Part shown: in pieces, positions 33,770 through 42,029 of the stretch
Layout of the letters: each line of letters starts with the position of its first letter
Position numbering within the stretch: position 1 is the first letter of the stretch
Source: Sva-07 sp963774765
GTDB taxonomy: Bacteria; Actinomycetota; Acidimicrobiia; Acidimicrobiales; Ilumatobacteraceae
Direction of reading: 5' to 3'
Assembly: GCA_963774765.1 (NCBI GenBank)
Contig: CAVZGP010000023.1
Location: forward strand, 1 to 64,000
Length of the DNA: 64,000 bases
Position numbers and translations under genes: made by a program
The notes under the pieces: model-generated
The model's database searches: none
Seen by the model: the letters and a program-made list of their open reading frames with translations, nothing else
Told to the model about the DNA's origin: nothing

Positions 33770-34312
33770 TTACTTCTTTCCGGCCTTACCGGCCTTGCGC
33801 AGCACCCGCTCGCCCGCATAACGGACGCCCTTGCCCTTGTACGGCTCTGGCTTGCGGATGCTGCGGATGTTGGCGGCCACCTGGCCGACCACTTCTTTGT
33901 CGATGCCCGACACGATGACCTGGGTCTGTGCGGGCACTTCGAACGTGATGCCCTCGGGCGCCTTGACGTCGACCGAGTGGCTGAAGCCCAGGTTGAGACG
34001 CAGAGCGTTGGGGCCCTGCGCCTCGGCGCGGTAGCCGACGCCGACGATCTCGAGGTTCTTGCTGAACCCGTCGGTGACGCCGATGACCATGTTGTTCACC
34101 AAGCTGCGGGTGAGCCCGTGCATGGCCTTGGTCTTGTTCTCGTCGTTCGGGCGCTCACACACGAGCGTGTCGCCGTCCTGGGTGATGGTGATGGTGCCGG
34201 GGATCTCGCGTTCGAGGGTGCCCTTGGGCCCCTTGACCGAGATGGTGCGACCGTCGAGCTTGACGTCGACGCCTGCCGGCACCGTGATGGGTGCTTTTCC
34301 GATGCGGGACAT
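33770..34312 (-). CDS. rplF: Large ribosomal subunit protein uL6
   Basis: 180 residues, MSRIGKAPITVPAGVDVKL, VKGPKGTLEREIPG and the C-terminal PEPYKGKGVRYAGERVLRKA motif conserved in L6. Lies near the factor-binding centre of the 50S subunit. Confidence 0.97.
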   Translation of the reverse strand: MSRIGKAPITVPAGVDVKLDGRTISVKGPKGTLEREIPGTITITQDGDTLVCERPNDENKTKAMHGLTRSLVNNMVIGVTDGFSKNLEIVGVGYRAEAQGPNALRLNLGFSHSVDVKAPEGITFEVPAQTQVIVSGIDKEVVGQVAANIRSIRKPEPYKGKGVRYAGERVLRKAGKAGKK

Positions 34313-34343
34313 GGTTCCTACTTCTCCTTGGTTCCGGCCCGGG

Positions 34344-34745
34344 TCACCAGACGTAACACATGACCTCGCCGCCGACGTTGCGCTTGCGCGCCTCGCGGTC
34401 GGTCATGAGGCCCTGAGAGGTGGACAGGACGGCAACACCGAGGCCACCGAGAACTCGGGGGACGGTGCCGGCGTTGCGGTACACGCGCAGGCCCGGCGTC
34501 GAGATACGACGCAGCCCCATGATCGTGCGGTCACGATCGGGCGAGTACTTCATCTTGATGGTCAGCACGTCACCGACGCCCTTGGGGGACGGTGCGGTCT
34601 CGAAACTCTCGATGTAGCCCTCCTTGCGGAGCACTTCGGCGAGGGCGACCTTCTGCTTGGACGAGGGCATGCGCACCTCGTCGTGCTTGGCGGTGTTCGC
34701 GTTGCGGACCCGCGTGAGCATGTCGGCGATGGGATCGGTCATCAT
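34344..34745 (-). CDS. rpsH: Small ribosomal subunit protein uS8
   Basis: 133 residues, MMTDPIADMLTRVRNANTAK, then VRMPSSKQKVALAEVLRKEG and STSQGLMTDREARKRNVGGE at the C-terminus. Primary 16S rRNA binder; in E. coli it represses the spc operon. Confidence 0.97.
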   Translation of the reverse strand: MMTDPIADMLTRVRNANTAKHDEVRMPSSKQKVALAEVLRKEGYIESFETAPSPKGVGDVLTIKMKYSPDRDRTIMGLRRISTPGLRVYRNAGTVPRVLGGLGVAVLSTSQGLMTDREARKRNVGGEVMCYVW

Positions 34746-34758
34746 GATGGTTGTCTCC

Positions 34759-34944
34759 TCACCAGCTCGACTTCGTCAGACCGGGGATCTCGCCGGCGTG
34801 TGCGAGCTCGCGCAGGCACAGACGGCAGAGGCCGAACTTGCGGTACACCGAACGGGCCCGGCCGCAACGGCGGCAGCGGGTGTAGCCGCGAACCTTGAAC
34901 TTCGGCTTCGCGTTGGCCTTGTTGATCAATGCTTTCTTTGCCAT
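34759..34944 (-). CDS. rpsN: Small ribosomal subunit protein uS14, zinc-binding type Z
   Basis: 61 residues, MAKKALINKANAKPKFKVRG then YTRCRRCGRARSVYRKFGLC and RLCLREL, giving the CxxC-x12-CxxC zinc ribbon of the short form. Sits between rplE and rpsH. Confidence 0.97.
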   Translation of the reverse strand: MAKKALINKANAKPKFKVRGYTRCRRCGRARSVYRKFGLCRLCLRELAHAGEIPGLTKSSW

Positions 34945-34958
34945 GTCGTCGCCTCAGC

Positions 34959-35585
34959 TCACTTCCGGCCGTAGCGCGGGCCACGGTTCTTCTTCTTGCG
35001 CGGCTCGTTGTCGGCGTCGGCGCCCTTCTTGAAGGGGAAGCCGTACGCATCGAGCAGCGCTTTGCCAGTGTCGTTGTCGTGGGCGGTGGTCACGATCGTG
35101 ATGTCCATGCCACGCTGCTGGTCGGCCCGGTCCGGGTCGATCTCGGCGAACATCGTCTGCTCGTTGAGCCCAAAGGTGTAGTTGCCGTGCCCATCCCACG
35201 AATGGGCGGGAAGGCCGCGGAAGTCACGGATACGGGGGATGGCGACCGAGATCAGTCGGTCGAGGAACTCCCACATCCGGTCGCCACGCAGCGTCACCTT
35301 GACGCCGATGGCCTGACCTTCACGCAACTTGAAGTTGGCGATCGAGGTACGGGCCTTGGTGACGATCGGCTTCTGGCCGGAGATCACGGTGAGGTCGGCG
35401 ACGCAGCCCTCGATCAGCGACGGCTGACCGGCGGCGCGACCGACGCCCATGTTGATGACGATCTTCTCGAGGCCGGGGACCTGCATGACGTTCTGGATGT
35501 CCAGTTCCTCTTGCAGCTTGGCCTTGATCTCGTCGTTGTAGCGCGCCTTCAGGCGCGGAATGTCGGGAGCGACCGCGGTGCTCAT
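34959..35585 (-). CDS. rplE: Large ribosomal subunit protein uL5
   Basis: 208 residues. Blocks: VPGLEKIVINMGVGRAAGQP, ITGQKP-like VISGQKPIVTKARTSIANFK, REGQAIGVKVTLRGDRMWEF and RIRDFRGLPAHSWDGHGNYT. A C-terminal GFPFKKGADADNEPRKKKNR tail extends the protein by about 20 residues. It binds 5S rRNA and P-site tRNA. The ATG overlaps the rplX stop. Confidence 0.97.
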   Translation of the reverse strand: MSTAVAPDIPRLKARYNDEIKAKLQEELDIQNVMQVPGLEKIVINMGVGRAAGQPSLIEGCVADLTVISGQKPIVTKARTSIANFKLREGQAIGVKVTLRGDRMWEFLDRLISVAIPRIRDFRGLPAHSWDGHGNYTFGLNEQTMFAEIDPDRADQQRGMDITIVTTAHDNDTGKALLDAYGFPFKKGADADNEPRKKKNRGPRYGRK

Positions 35586-35890
35586 CCGATCACCTCTCCG
35601 CTCGGACGGGCGACGCGCACCTTCGTGCCGTCGTCCTTGATCTGGTAGCCCACTCGGACCTTCTTGCCCTTGTGCACCAGCATCACGTTGCTCACGTCGA
35701 AGGGCAGATCCTTCTCGATGATCCCGCCGGCCTCGTTGGCGCGGCGTGCCTTCTGATGCTTCGACGCGGTGTTCACGCCGTGCACGATGATCTTGTTGGA
35801 CTTCGGGAAGACGAAGGCGACCTCGCCCTGCTTGCCCTTGTCCTTGCCGGTGATCACCTCGACGGTGTCACCCTTCTTGAGTTTCATCAC
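35582..35890 (-). CDS. rplX: Large ribosomal subunit protein uL24
   Basis: 102 residues, MMKLKKGDTVEVITGKDKGK with the KOW motif, then EVAFVFPKSNKIIVHGVNTA. Early-assembly 50S protein. The start overlaps the rplN stop. Confidence 0.96.
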   Translation of the reverse strand: MMKLKKGDTVEVITGKDKGKQGEVAFVFPKSNKIIVHGVNTASKHQKARRANEAGGIIEKDLPFDVSNVMLVHKGKKVRVGYQIKDDGTKVRVARPSGEVIG

Positions 35891-36255
35891 AGCACCTCCG
35901 GTGCCAGCGACACGATGCGCATGAACTTGCGGTCACGCAGCTCGCGGCCGACCGGGCCGAAGATGCGGGTACCACGGGGGGTGAGATCGTCCTTGATCAG
36001 CACGGCCGCGTTCTCGTCGAAGCGGATGTAGCTGCCGTCGGGACGACGCTTCTCTTTCTTGGTACGAACGACGACGCACTTGACGACTTCGCCCTTCTTG
36101 ACGCCGGCGCCAGGCATCGCGTCCTTGACCGTGGCGACGAAGATGTCGCCGATCGAGGCATAGCGGCGACGGGTGCCACCGAGCACCTTGATGCACAGCA
36201 CTTCTTTGGCGCCCGAGTTGTCCGCCACGCGAAGGCGAGATTCCTGCTGAATCAT
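35887..36255 (-). CDS. rplN: Large ribosomal subunit protein uL14
   Basis: 122 residues, MIQQESRLRVADNSGAKEVL, CIKVLGGTRRRYASIGDIFV, then GEVVKCVVVRTKKEKRRPDG and PVGRELRDRKFMRIVSLAPE. ATG at 36253-36255; the frame runs open further upstream but without L14 similarity. A 91-base gap separates it from rpsQ. Confidence 0.97.
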   Translation of the reverse strand: MIQQESRLRVADNSGAKEVLCIKVLGGTRRRYASIGDIFVATVKDAMPGAGVKKGEVVKCVVVRTKKEKRRPDGSYIRFDENAAVLIKDDLTPRGTRIFGPVGRELRDRKFMRIVSLAPEVL

Positions 36256-36346
36256 CGTGAACCTCCCAGGGACACGCGGGAGATCCGGTCGGCTGCAAGA
36301 ACACCGGTCTGAATCGCCGTAATGATGGTTCGCTCGCTGCGCTCGC

Positions 36347-36661
36347 TCACTTGGCACGCTCCAAGACGTCGGTGATGCGCCAGCGCTTGTTCTTGCTGAG
36401 CGGACGGGTCTCCATCACGCGGACCTTGTCGCCGACGTTGACGTCGTTGGTCTCGTCGTGGGCGTACAGCTTCTTGGTACGCAGGATGAACTTGTTGTAC
36501 TTGGCGTGACGCACGCGGTCGACGACGGCGACAACGGCCGTCTTGTCCATCGCGTTCGACACCACGACACCTTCACGCGTCTTGCGAGCGTTGCGCTCGG
36601 GAGCGTTGGTGGTGGTTGCGTCCGGGGTTGTGGTTGCTTCTGGCATGTCCGTCACCGTCAC
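36347..36661 (-). CDS. rpsQ: Small ribosomal subunit protein uS17
   Basis: 104 residues, of which the first 25 or so are a Thr/Pro/Ala-rich extension (MPEATTTPDATTTNAPERNA). The S17 OB fold follows: RKTREGVVVSNAMDKTAVVA, KYNKFILRTKKLYAHDETN and GDKVRVMETRPLSKNKRWRI. It overlaps rpmC by 4 bases. An internal start at MPEATTT is possible. Confidence 0.95.
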   Translation of the reverse strand: MTVTDMPEATTTPDATTTNAPERNARKTREGVVVSNAMDKTAVVAVVDRVRHAKYNKFILRTKKLYAHDETNDVNVGDKVRVMETRPLSKNKRWRITDVLERAK

Positions 36662-36870
36662 TGTCCGGCCTCGGCCGCAGCGATTTCGCGCTGGCGGATG
36701 AGGGTGTTGATACGAGCGATCTGCTTGCGCACCTTGCCGATCTCGGCAGTGTTCTCGAGCTGACCGGTCGCGTTGCGGAAGCGCAGGTTGAGCGCCTCCT
36801 GCTTGGTGGCCTTCAGTTCGTCGATCAGTTCACCGAGGCTGAGCTCGACGAGTTCATTGGTCTTCGCCAT
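36658..36870 (-). CDS. rpmC: Large ribosomal subunit protein uL29
   Basis: 70 residues, MAKTNELVELSLGELIDELK then KQEALNLRFRNATGQLENTA and RKQIARINTLIRQREIAAAE, typical of L29 near the exit tunnel. Confidence 0.96.
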   Translation of the reverse strand: MAKTNELVELSLGELIDELKATKQEALNLRFRNATGQLENTAEIGKVRKQIARINTLIRQREIAAAEAGQ

Positions 36871-36871
36871 G

Positions 36872-37288
36872 TCAGATCCCCTCCTCACGGGTGATGATGC
36901 GCGCCTTGATCGGGAGCTTCTGGATCGCCTTCTCGAGCGCGGCCTTGGCCATCTCCTCGTTCGGGTACGACAGCTCGAACAGCGTGCGACCAGGCTTGAC
37001 GACGGCAACCCAGAACTCGGGGTTGCCCTTGCCGGAGCCCATGCGGGTCTCGGCCGGCTTCTTCGTGACCGGCTTGTCCGGGAACACGTTGATCCAGACC
37101 TTGCCGCCGCGCTTGATCGAGCGGGTCATGGCGATACGGGCAGCCTCGATCTGGCGGGCGGAGAGCCAGCCCGGCTCGAGCGCCTGGATCCCGTACTCAC
37201 CGAAGTTCAGGCCGGAGCCGCCCTTGGCGAGGCCCTTGGTGCGGCCGCGGTGGTGCTTGCGATGGGCGACCTTGCGTGGCATCAGCAT
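36872..37288 (-). CDS. rplP: Large ribosomal subunit protein uL16
   Basis: 138 residues, MLMPRKVAHRKHHRGRTKGL, then FGEYGIQALEPGWLSARQIE, AARIAMTRSIKRGGKVWINV and MGSGKGNPEFWVAVVKPGRT. It contributes to A-site tRNA positioning. ATG at 37286-37288. Confidence 0.97.
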   Translation of the reverse strand: MLMPRKVAHRKHHRGRTKGLAKGGSGLNFGEYGIQALEPGWLSARQIEAARIAMTRSIKRGGKVWINVFPDKPVTKKPAETRMGSGKGNPEFWVAVVKPGRTLFELSYPNEEMAKAALEKAIQKLPIKARIITREEGI

Positions 37289-37301
37289 GGTTCGTCCCCT
37301 T

Positions 37302-38183
37302 TCAGTCCTCGCCGCGGAAGTGCGGCGTCTCGTGGGCCTCGCCTTGCGCGGTGCGCTTGGCGATTGCCTCTTCTTCGTCGAGCAATTTCTCGAGTTCCGG
37401 ATCAGCCTCACGGATCAGCGGCTGCGTCTCGGCAACCGGCGCAACGTCGCGCGGTCCACCCGACGACACGACCTTGCGGGGGCCACCCTGGCCCGACGTC
37501 TCGCCGACGGCCATGGCGGCCTCACGGGCGATCTTGTCCTCGTTGAGCTTCTTGTACGGGAGGATGTCTCCCTTGTAGATCCACACCTTGACGCCGACAC
37601 GACCGCTGGTCGTCTTGGCCTCACGCATGCCGTAATCGATGTCGGCACGCAACGTGTGCAACGGCACCCGACCTTCGCGGTACCACTCGGTGCGGCTCAT
37701 CTCGGCGCCGCCGAGGCGACCCGAACACTGCACCTTGATGCCGAGAGCACCGGCGTGCTGTGCGTTCTGCACGGCACGCTTCATGGCACGACGGAACGCG
37801 ATGCGGTTCACGAGCTGATCGGCAACGCCCTGGGCGATCAGCGCAGCGTCGAGTTCGGGGTTCTTGATCTCGACGATGTTGAGCTGGATCTTCGGGTTGC
37901 CGGTGATCTTGGTGATCAGCTGGCGGAGTTCGTCGGCCTGGGCACCACGACGACCGATGACGATGCCGGGGCGGGCGGTGTGCACGTCGACGCGGAGCTT
38001 GTCACGGGTGCGCTCGACCTCGATGCGGCTGATCGCCGCCGACTCGAGACGCGTCATGATCTCGCGACGGATCGTCCAGTCCTCGGTGAGGTACTCCTTG
38101 TAGTCGCGCTCGGAGAACCAACGCGACTTCCAGTCGGTGGTCACTCCCAGACGGAAGCCGTACGGATTGATCTTCTGACCCAT
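37302..38183 (-). CDS. rpsC: Small ribosomal subunit protein uS3, long C-terminus
   Basis: 293 residues. N-terminal MGQKINPYGFRLGVTTDWKS, a KH domain with RPGIVIGRRGAQADELRQLI, then QNAQHAGALGIKVQCSGRLG and LHTLRADIDYGMREAKTTSG. Beyond the usual end (about residue 225) there is a 65-residue tail rich in Gly, Glu and Pro (EADPELEKLLDEEEAIAKRT). Part of the mRNA entry channel. Confidence 0.96.
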   Translation of the reverse strand: MGQKINPYGFRLGVTTDWKSRWFSERDYKEYLTEDWTIRREIMTRLESAAISRIEVERTRDKLRVDVHTARPGIVIGRRGAQADELRQLITKITGNPKIQLNIVEIKNPELDAALIAQGVADQLVNRIAFRRAMKRAVQNAQHAGALGIKVQCSGRLGGAEMSRTEWYREGRVPLHTLRADIDYGMREAKTTSGRVGVKVWIYKGDILPYKKLNEDKIAREAAMAVGETSGQGGPRKVVSSGGPRDVAPVAETQPLIREADPELEKLLDEEEAIAKRTAQGEAHETPHFRGED

Positions 38184-38950
38184 TACTTTTCCTCGGCCTC
38201 TCCGGACTCGTCGGCTTCGTTCTCGCTGGACGCCTCGTCCGCGGCGACCTCGTCGGTGTTGGCGGCTTCTTCAGTGGCGTCTGGCGTCGTTGTGGTGTCT
38301 GACACCTCGGCGGCGCTGTCGGACGATTCGACGTCGTCGGACTCGACGGTGGTGTCAGACACCTCGTCGGTTGCGTCGTCGATGATCTCGGCGTCGAGGA
38401 TTTCTTCGTCGGCGTCGATGGCGTCGATGGCCTCCTCGGCTCCGGCGGCCTGCTGACGGCTGCGCTCGACGCGGGCACGGCGGCTGGCGCTGCTGCTCTG
38501 CGGGCGGCCACGACCGGTGGTGCCACCGGCGCGCTCCTGGCGGGCCTGGATGATCGCGATGCGGTCATCGCTCATCCGGGCGACGATCACGGTGATGTGA
38601 CAGCTGCGCTTGTTGATGCGAGTCGCACGGCCACGCGCACGGGGGCGGAAGCGGCGAAGCGTCGGGCCCTCGTCGGCGAAGCAGGCAATGACGAACAACT
38701 CGTCGGCGTCCTGGTCGTCGTTGTTGACCGCGTTCGCAACGGCGCTGGCGAGCACCTTGCGGACGTCACGGGCGATGTGGCGATCGGTGAACTGCAACAC
38801 CTCGTCAGCGCTGCGGACATCGAGGCCGCGGATCAGGTCGAGCACGGCACGGGCCTTCGAGGCCGACGACCGCACGTAGCGAGCGGTGGCCTTCGTGCCG
38901 GAGCGCTCACCGGCGACGAACGACTTCTCGTTGAGCTTCGGTCCGGTCAT
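38183..38950 (-). CDS. rplV: Large ribosomal subunit protein uL22 with long acidic C-terminal tail
   Basis: 255 residues, more than twice the usual 110-130. Residues about 20-125 are ordinary L22 (ATARYVRSSASKARAVLDLI, RDVRKVLASAVANAVNN, RFRPRARGRATRINKRSCHI). Residues 126-170 are basic and disordered. Residues 171-255 are strongly acidic with Ser/Thr (ADEEILDAEIIDDATDEVSD, TEEAANTDEVAADEASSENE). L22 lines the peptide exit tunnel, so the tail should project from the outer surface. The last base overlaps the rpsC start. Confidence 0.95.
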   Translation of the reverse strand: MTGPKLNEKSFVAGERSGTKATARYVRSSASKARAVLDLIRGLDVRSADEVLQFTDRHIARDVRKVLASAVANAVNNDDQDADELFVIACFADEGPTLRRFRPRARGRATRINKRSCHITVIVARMSDDRIAIIQARQERAGGTTGRGRPQSSSASRRARVERSRQQAAGAEEAIDAIDADEEILDAEIIDDATDEVSDTTVESDDVESSDSAAEVSDTTTTPDATEEAANTDEVAADEASSENEADESGEAEEK

Positions 38951-39234
38951 CAGCGGCGACCCTTCGAGTTGCGCTCCATGCCGGCGTGGAACTTGAACGT
39001 GCGGCTGGGGCTGAACTCACCGAGCTTGTGGCCGACCATCGACTCGGTGACGTACACCGGGACGTGCTTGCGACCGTCGTGAACGGCGATCGTGTGGCCG
39101 ACCATGTCGGGGATGATGGTGGAGCGACGCGACCAGGTCTTGACGACCTTGCGTTCGCCGGCGGCGTTCTGGGCGTCGATCTTCTTGAGAAGATGGTCGT
39201 CCACGAACGGGCCCTTCTTGAGACTGCGAGACAT
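38950..39234 (-). CDS. rpsS: Small ribosomal subunit protein uS19
   Basis: 94 residues, MSRSLKKGPFVDDHLLKKID, STIIPDMVGHTIAVHDGRKH and VTESMVGHKLGEFSPSRTFK. Its end overlaps the rplV start. Confidence 0.97.
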   Translation of the reverse strand: MSRSLKKGPFVDDHLLKKIDAQNAAGERKVVKTWSRRSTIIPDMVGHTIAVHDGRKHVPVYVTESMVGHKLGEFSPSRTFKFHAGMERNSKGRR

Positions 39235-39257
39235 GCGGAGTTACCTTCCTTGCCGCG

Positions 39258-40094
39258 TCAGCGGCGACCCTTGCTCGTACGGCGGCGGCGAATGATCAAC
39301 TTCTGACTCGCCTTCTTCTTGTTGCGGGTGCGGCTCTCGGGCTTGCCCCACGGCGACACGGCGGGACGACCACCGGAGGTGCGGCCCTCGCCACCACCGA
39401 GCGGGTGGTCGACCGGGTTCATCGCCACACCACGGGTCTGGGGCTTCTTGCCCTTCCAACGGTTGCGGCCGGCCTTGCCGATCTTGACCAGCTCGTGCTG
39501 GCTGTTGCCGACCTCGCCGACGGTGGCGCGACAGTCGATCATCACGCGGCGCATCTCGGTCGAGGGCATACGCAGCGTGGCGTAGTCGCCTTCCTTGGCG
39601 ACCAATTGGACGGCGATACCGGCCGAACGGCCGATCTTGCCGCCCTGTCCGGGGCGCAGCTCGACGTTGTGTACGGTGGTGCCGACGGGGATGTAGCGCA
39701 GCGGCATGGCGTTGCCGGGCTTGATGTCGGCACCGTGACCGCTCTCGACAGTGTCGCCGACGTTCAGGCCGCGGGGGGCGAGAATGTAGGCCTTCTCGCC
39801 GTCGTTGTAGTGCAGCAGTGCGATGCGACACGTGCGGTTCGGGTCGTACTCGATGGCGGCGACCTTGGCGGTCACGCCGTCCTTGACGCGTTTGAAGTCG
39901 ATGATGCGGTACTGCTGCTTGTGGCCGCCGCCGCGATGACGCGAGGTCTTGCGGCCGTAGCTGTTGCGGCCACCGGTCTTGGTCTTCTTCGCGAGGAGGC
40001 TCTTCTCCGGCGTGGTCTTGGTGATCTCGCTGAAGTCGGAGCTCGTCTGGAAGCGACGGCCGGGGCTCGTGGGCTTGCGGGAACGGATAGCCAT
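39258..40094 (-). CDS. rplB: Large ribosomal subunit protein uL2
   Basis: 278 residues, starting MAIRSRKPTSPGRRFQTSSD, then RHRGGGHKQQYRIIDFKRVK, PGNAMPLRYIPVGTTVHNVE and the C-terminal GVAMNPVDHPLGGGEGRTSG, with the conserved His of the peptidyl-transferase region. ATG at 40092-40094. Confidence 0.97.
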   Translation of the reverse strand: MAIRSRKPTSPGRRFQTSSDFSEITKTTPEKSLLAKKTKTGGRNSYGRKTSRHRGGGHKQQYRIIDFKRVKDGVTAKVAAIEYDPNRTCRIALLHYNDGEKAYILAPRGLNVGDTVESGHGADIKPGNAMPLRYIPVGTTVHNVELRPGQGGKIGRSAGIAVQLVAKEGDYATLRMPSTEMRRVMIDCRATVGEVGNSQHELVKIGKAGRNRWKGKKPQTRGVAMNPVDHPLGGGEGRTSGGRPAVSPWGKPESRTRNKKKASQKLIIRRRRTSKGRR

Positions 40095-40101
40095 GATGCG
40101 C

Positions 40102-40389
40102 TCAGTTCTCGAACAGCGGGATCTCGCCCACTGCCAGGGTGACGATGGCCCGCTTGGTGTCGGGACGCTGACCGATTCGGTTGGTGCCACGGGTGCGCTT
40201 GCGCTTTCCCGGGCGGTTCAGGGTGTTGACCTTGAGCACTTCGACACCCCAGATCGCCTCGACGGCGTCGCGGATTTCGGGCTTGGAGGCCTTCGGACTG
40301 ACCGTGAAGGTGTAGACACCCTGCTCGATGAGGTCATAGCTCTTCTCGGAAACGACCGGAGCGATGATGATGTCGCGAGGATCCTTCAT
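40102..40389 (-). CDS. rplW: Large ribosomal subunit protein uL23
   Basis: 95 residues, MKDPRDIIIAPVVSEKSYDL, TFTVSPKASKPEIRDAVEAI, then NTLNRPGKRKRTRGTNRIGQ. Docking site for trigger factor and SRP at the tunnel exit. The start overlaps the rplD stop. Confidence 0.96.
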   Translation of the reverse strand: MKDPRDIIIAPVVSEKSYDLIEQGVYTFTVSPKASKPEIRDAVEAIWGVEVLKVNTLNRPGKRKRTRGTNRIGQRPDTKRAIVTLAVGEIPLFEN

Positions 40390-41042
40390 CAGGAAGCTGC
40401 TTTCTCGTCGGTGCTCGACTCGGTCGACACGGGGGTACCGGCCGGGAGCACGTCCTTGGTGAAGATGACGTACTCGTTGCAGAGCACGTCGTAGGCGTTG
40501 AGTTCGCCGGGGCCGATGATCTGTACCTTCGCCAGATTGCGGAAGCTCAACGCCGCGGCTGCATCGTCACGACCGACGACCACCAGTGCGGTGCCGGTGA
40601 TGCCGAGTGCGTCGAGGGCAGCCTTGGCGTCCTTGGTCTTCGGGGACTCGAAGCCCCACGAGTCGACCACCACGACCTTGCCTTCGCTGGCTCGGTCGGA
40701 CAGTGCGGACCGCAGTGCGGCTTTCACCATCTTCTTGGGGGTCTTCTGGTCGTACTTGCGCGGCTTCGGGCCGAGGGCGACGCCACCACCGACGAAGTGC
40801 GGTGCGCGGATCGAGCCCTGGCGGGCGTTGCCGGTGCCCTTCTGGGCGTAGGGCTTGCGGCCACCACCGCGCACGTCGGAGCGGGTCTTGGTGCTCTGGG
40901 TGCCAGAGCGGCGGGCGGCGAGCTGGGCGGTGACGACCTGGTGCATCAGCGACACGTTCGGCTGCACGCCGAAGACCTCGTCGTCGAGCTCGATCGTGCC
41001 GTTGTCCTTGCCGGCCGCGGTCTTGAGGGTGAGATCGGCCAT
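40389..41042 (-). CDS. rplD: Large ribosomal subunit protein uL4
   Basis: 217 residues. ATG at 41042 gives MADLTLKTAAGKDNGTIELD. The tunnel loop is VRGGGRKPYAQKGTGNARQG followed by SIRAPHFVGGGVALGPKPRK. In E. coli L4 represses the S10 operon by binding its leader; a structured leader precedes rplC here. Confidence 0.96.
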   Translation of the reverse strand: MADLTLKTAAGKDNGTIELDDEVFGVQPNVSLMHQVVTAQLAARRSGTQSTKTRSDVRGGGRKPYAQKGTGNARQGSIRAPHFVGGGVALGPKPRKYDQKTPKKMVKAALRSALSDRASEGKVVVVDSWGFESPKTKDAKAALDALGITGTALVVVGRDDAAAALSFRNLAKVQIIGPGELNAYDVLCNEYVIFTKDVLPAGTPVSTESSTDEKAAS

Positions 41043-41043
41043 G

Positions 41044-41691
41044 TCAGCCTGCCTTTCCTGCGAACTTGACGGCGTTGCGCACGAGGACGACACCACCGGC
41101 GGGGCCGGGGACCGAGCCCTTGATCAGCAGCAGGTTGCGCTCGGGATCGGATTGCACGACCTCGAGGTTCTGCGTGGTGACCTGCTCGTGGCCCATGTGG
41201 CCCGCCATGCGCTGGCCCTTGAACACGCGTGCCGGAAAGGCACACGAGCCGATGGCGCCAGGCTTGCGGTGGCTCTTGTTGTTACCGTGCGACGCGGGCT
41301 GGCCCTTGAAGTTGTGACGCTTCATGACGCCGGCGAAGCCCTTGCCGCGGCTGGTGGCCGTGACATCGACCTTGGTGCCGACGGCGATCTGCTCGACGGT
41401 CAGCTCCTGGCCGACCTCGAAGCCGTCGACCGAGTCGAGCCGAAGCTCGACGAGGCGCTTGCCCGGGGCGACGCCGGCCTTCTCGAAGTGGCCAGCGGCC
41501 GGCTTCGTGAGCTTCTTCGCGTCACGGTGGCCGTAGGTCACCTGCAGCGCGGTGTAGCCGTCGCGTTCGTTGGTCTTGATCTGCACGATGCGCATCGGTT
41601 CGACACGAAGCACAGTGACGGGAACGACTTTGTCGTCGACCCATGTCTGTGTCATGCCGACCTTCTCGCCGACGATCGATTGTTGTGCCAT
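41044..41691 (-). CDS. rplC: Large ribosomal subunit protein uL3
   Basis: 215 residues from ATG 41691 (MAQQSIVGEKVGMTQTWVDD). Other blocks: VDVTATSRGKGFAGVMKRHN, GQPASHGNNKSHRKPGAIGS, and RMAGHMGHEQVTTQNLEVVQ. In this genome it is the first gene of the large ribosomal operon, because rpsJ lies 4.8 kb upstream next to tuf. Confidence 0.97.
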   Translation of the reverse strand: MAQQSIVGEKVGMTQTWVDDKVVPVTVLRVEPMRIVQIKTNERDGYTALQVTYGHRDAKKLTKPAAGHFEKAGVAPGKRLVELRLDSVDGFEVGQELTVEQIAVGTKVDVTATSRGKGFAGVMKRHNFKGQPASHGNNKSHRKPGAIGSCAFPARVFKGQRMAGHMGHEQVTTQNLEVVQSDPERNLLLIKGSVPGPAGGVVLVRNAVKFAGKAG

Positions 41692-41717
41692 GGCGGCCGG
41701 TTCCTTTTCGTTGTCCA

Positions 41718-41899
41718 AGCCCTGATTTCGGGCTCTCCACGCAAATGCTCCGCCGCTAGCCGTTCCTGGGTTCAGGACGGACGAGCGTGCGGAGCACGAG
41801 ATCTTGTAGTCGCTGGGCGGTTCCGTTCCGGACGTTGCGGACGGCCTACACAGACATCGATTGCTGAATGGTCTGGTGATCGGAATGCCTCCCGATCAC
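41718..41899 (-). promoter_or_regulatory. Structured 5' leader of the rplC operon
   Basis: Part of a 338-base gap without genes (41692-42029). Two stem-loops stand out in the predicted 210-base leader: an 8-bp perfect stem GTGATCGG/CCGATCAC with an 8-base loop (41876-41899), which starts within a few bases of the proposed transcript end, and AGCCC/GGGCT with a 7-base loop (41718-41734), 27 bases before the rplC ATG. They could mediate ribosomal-protein feedback, but no match to a known leader was established. Confidence 0.45.
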
Positions 41900-41908
41900 G
41901 GCCATGCA

Positions 41909-41937
41909 ATGCTATGGGCGCCGTCTGCGCCTTCCAA
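41909..41937 (-). promoter_or_regulatory. Promoter of the rplC-adk operon
   Basis: TTGGAA (41932-41937) and TAGCAT (41909-41914) on the minus strand with a 17-base spacer. The transcript would begin near 41902. The form is shared with the infA and rplM promoters. Confidence 0.6.
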
Positions 41938-42017
41938 CACGCGCGCTCACCACGTTTTCGTCACACCTCGGTGGCTCGGCTCGCCGGAGTACACCTCAGC
42001 AAATCGGTGCGGCCCGA

Positions 42018-42023
42018 TAGCAT
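42018..42023 (+). promoter_or_regulatory. Candidate leaderless -10 box of the P-loop ATPase gene
   Basis: TAGCAT ends 6 bases before the ATG at 42030 and there is no Shine-Dalgarno sequence. This suggests a transcript starting at the initiation codon. Confidence 0.4.
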
Positions 42024-42029
42024 GTTTCC

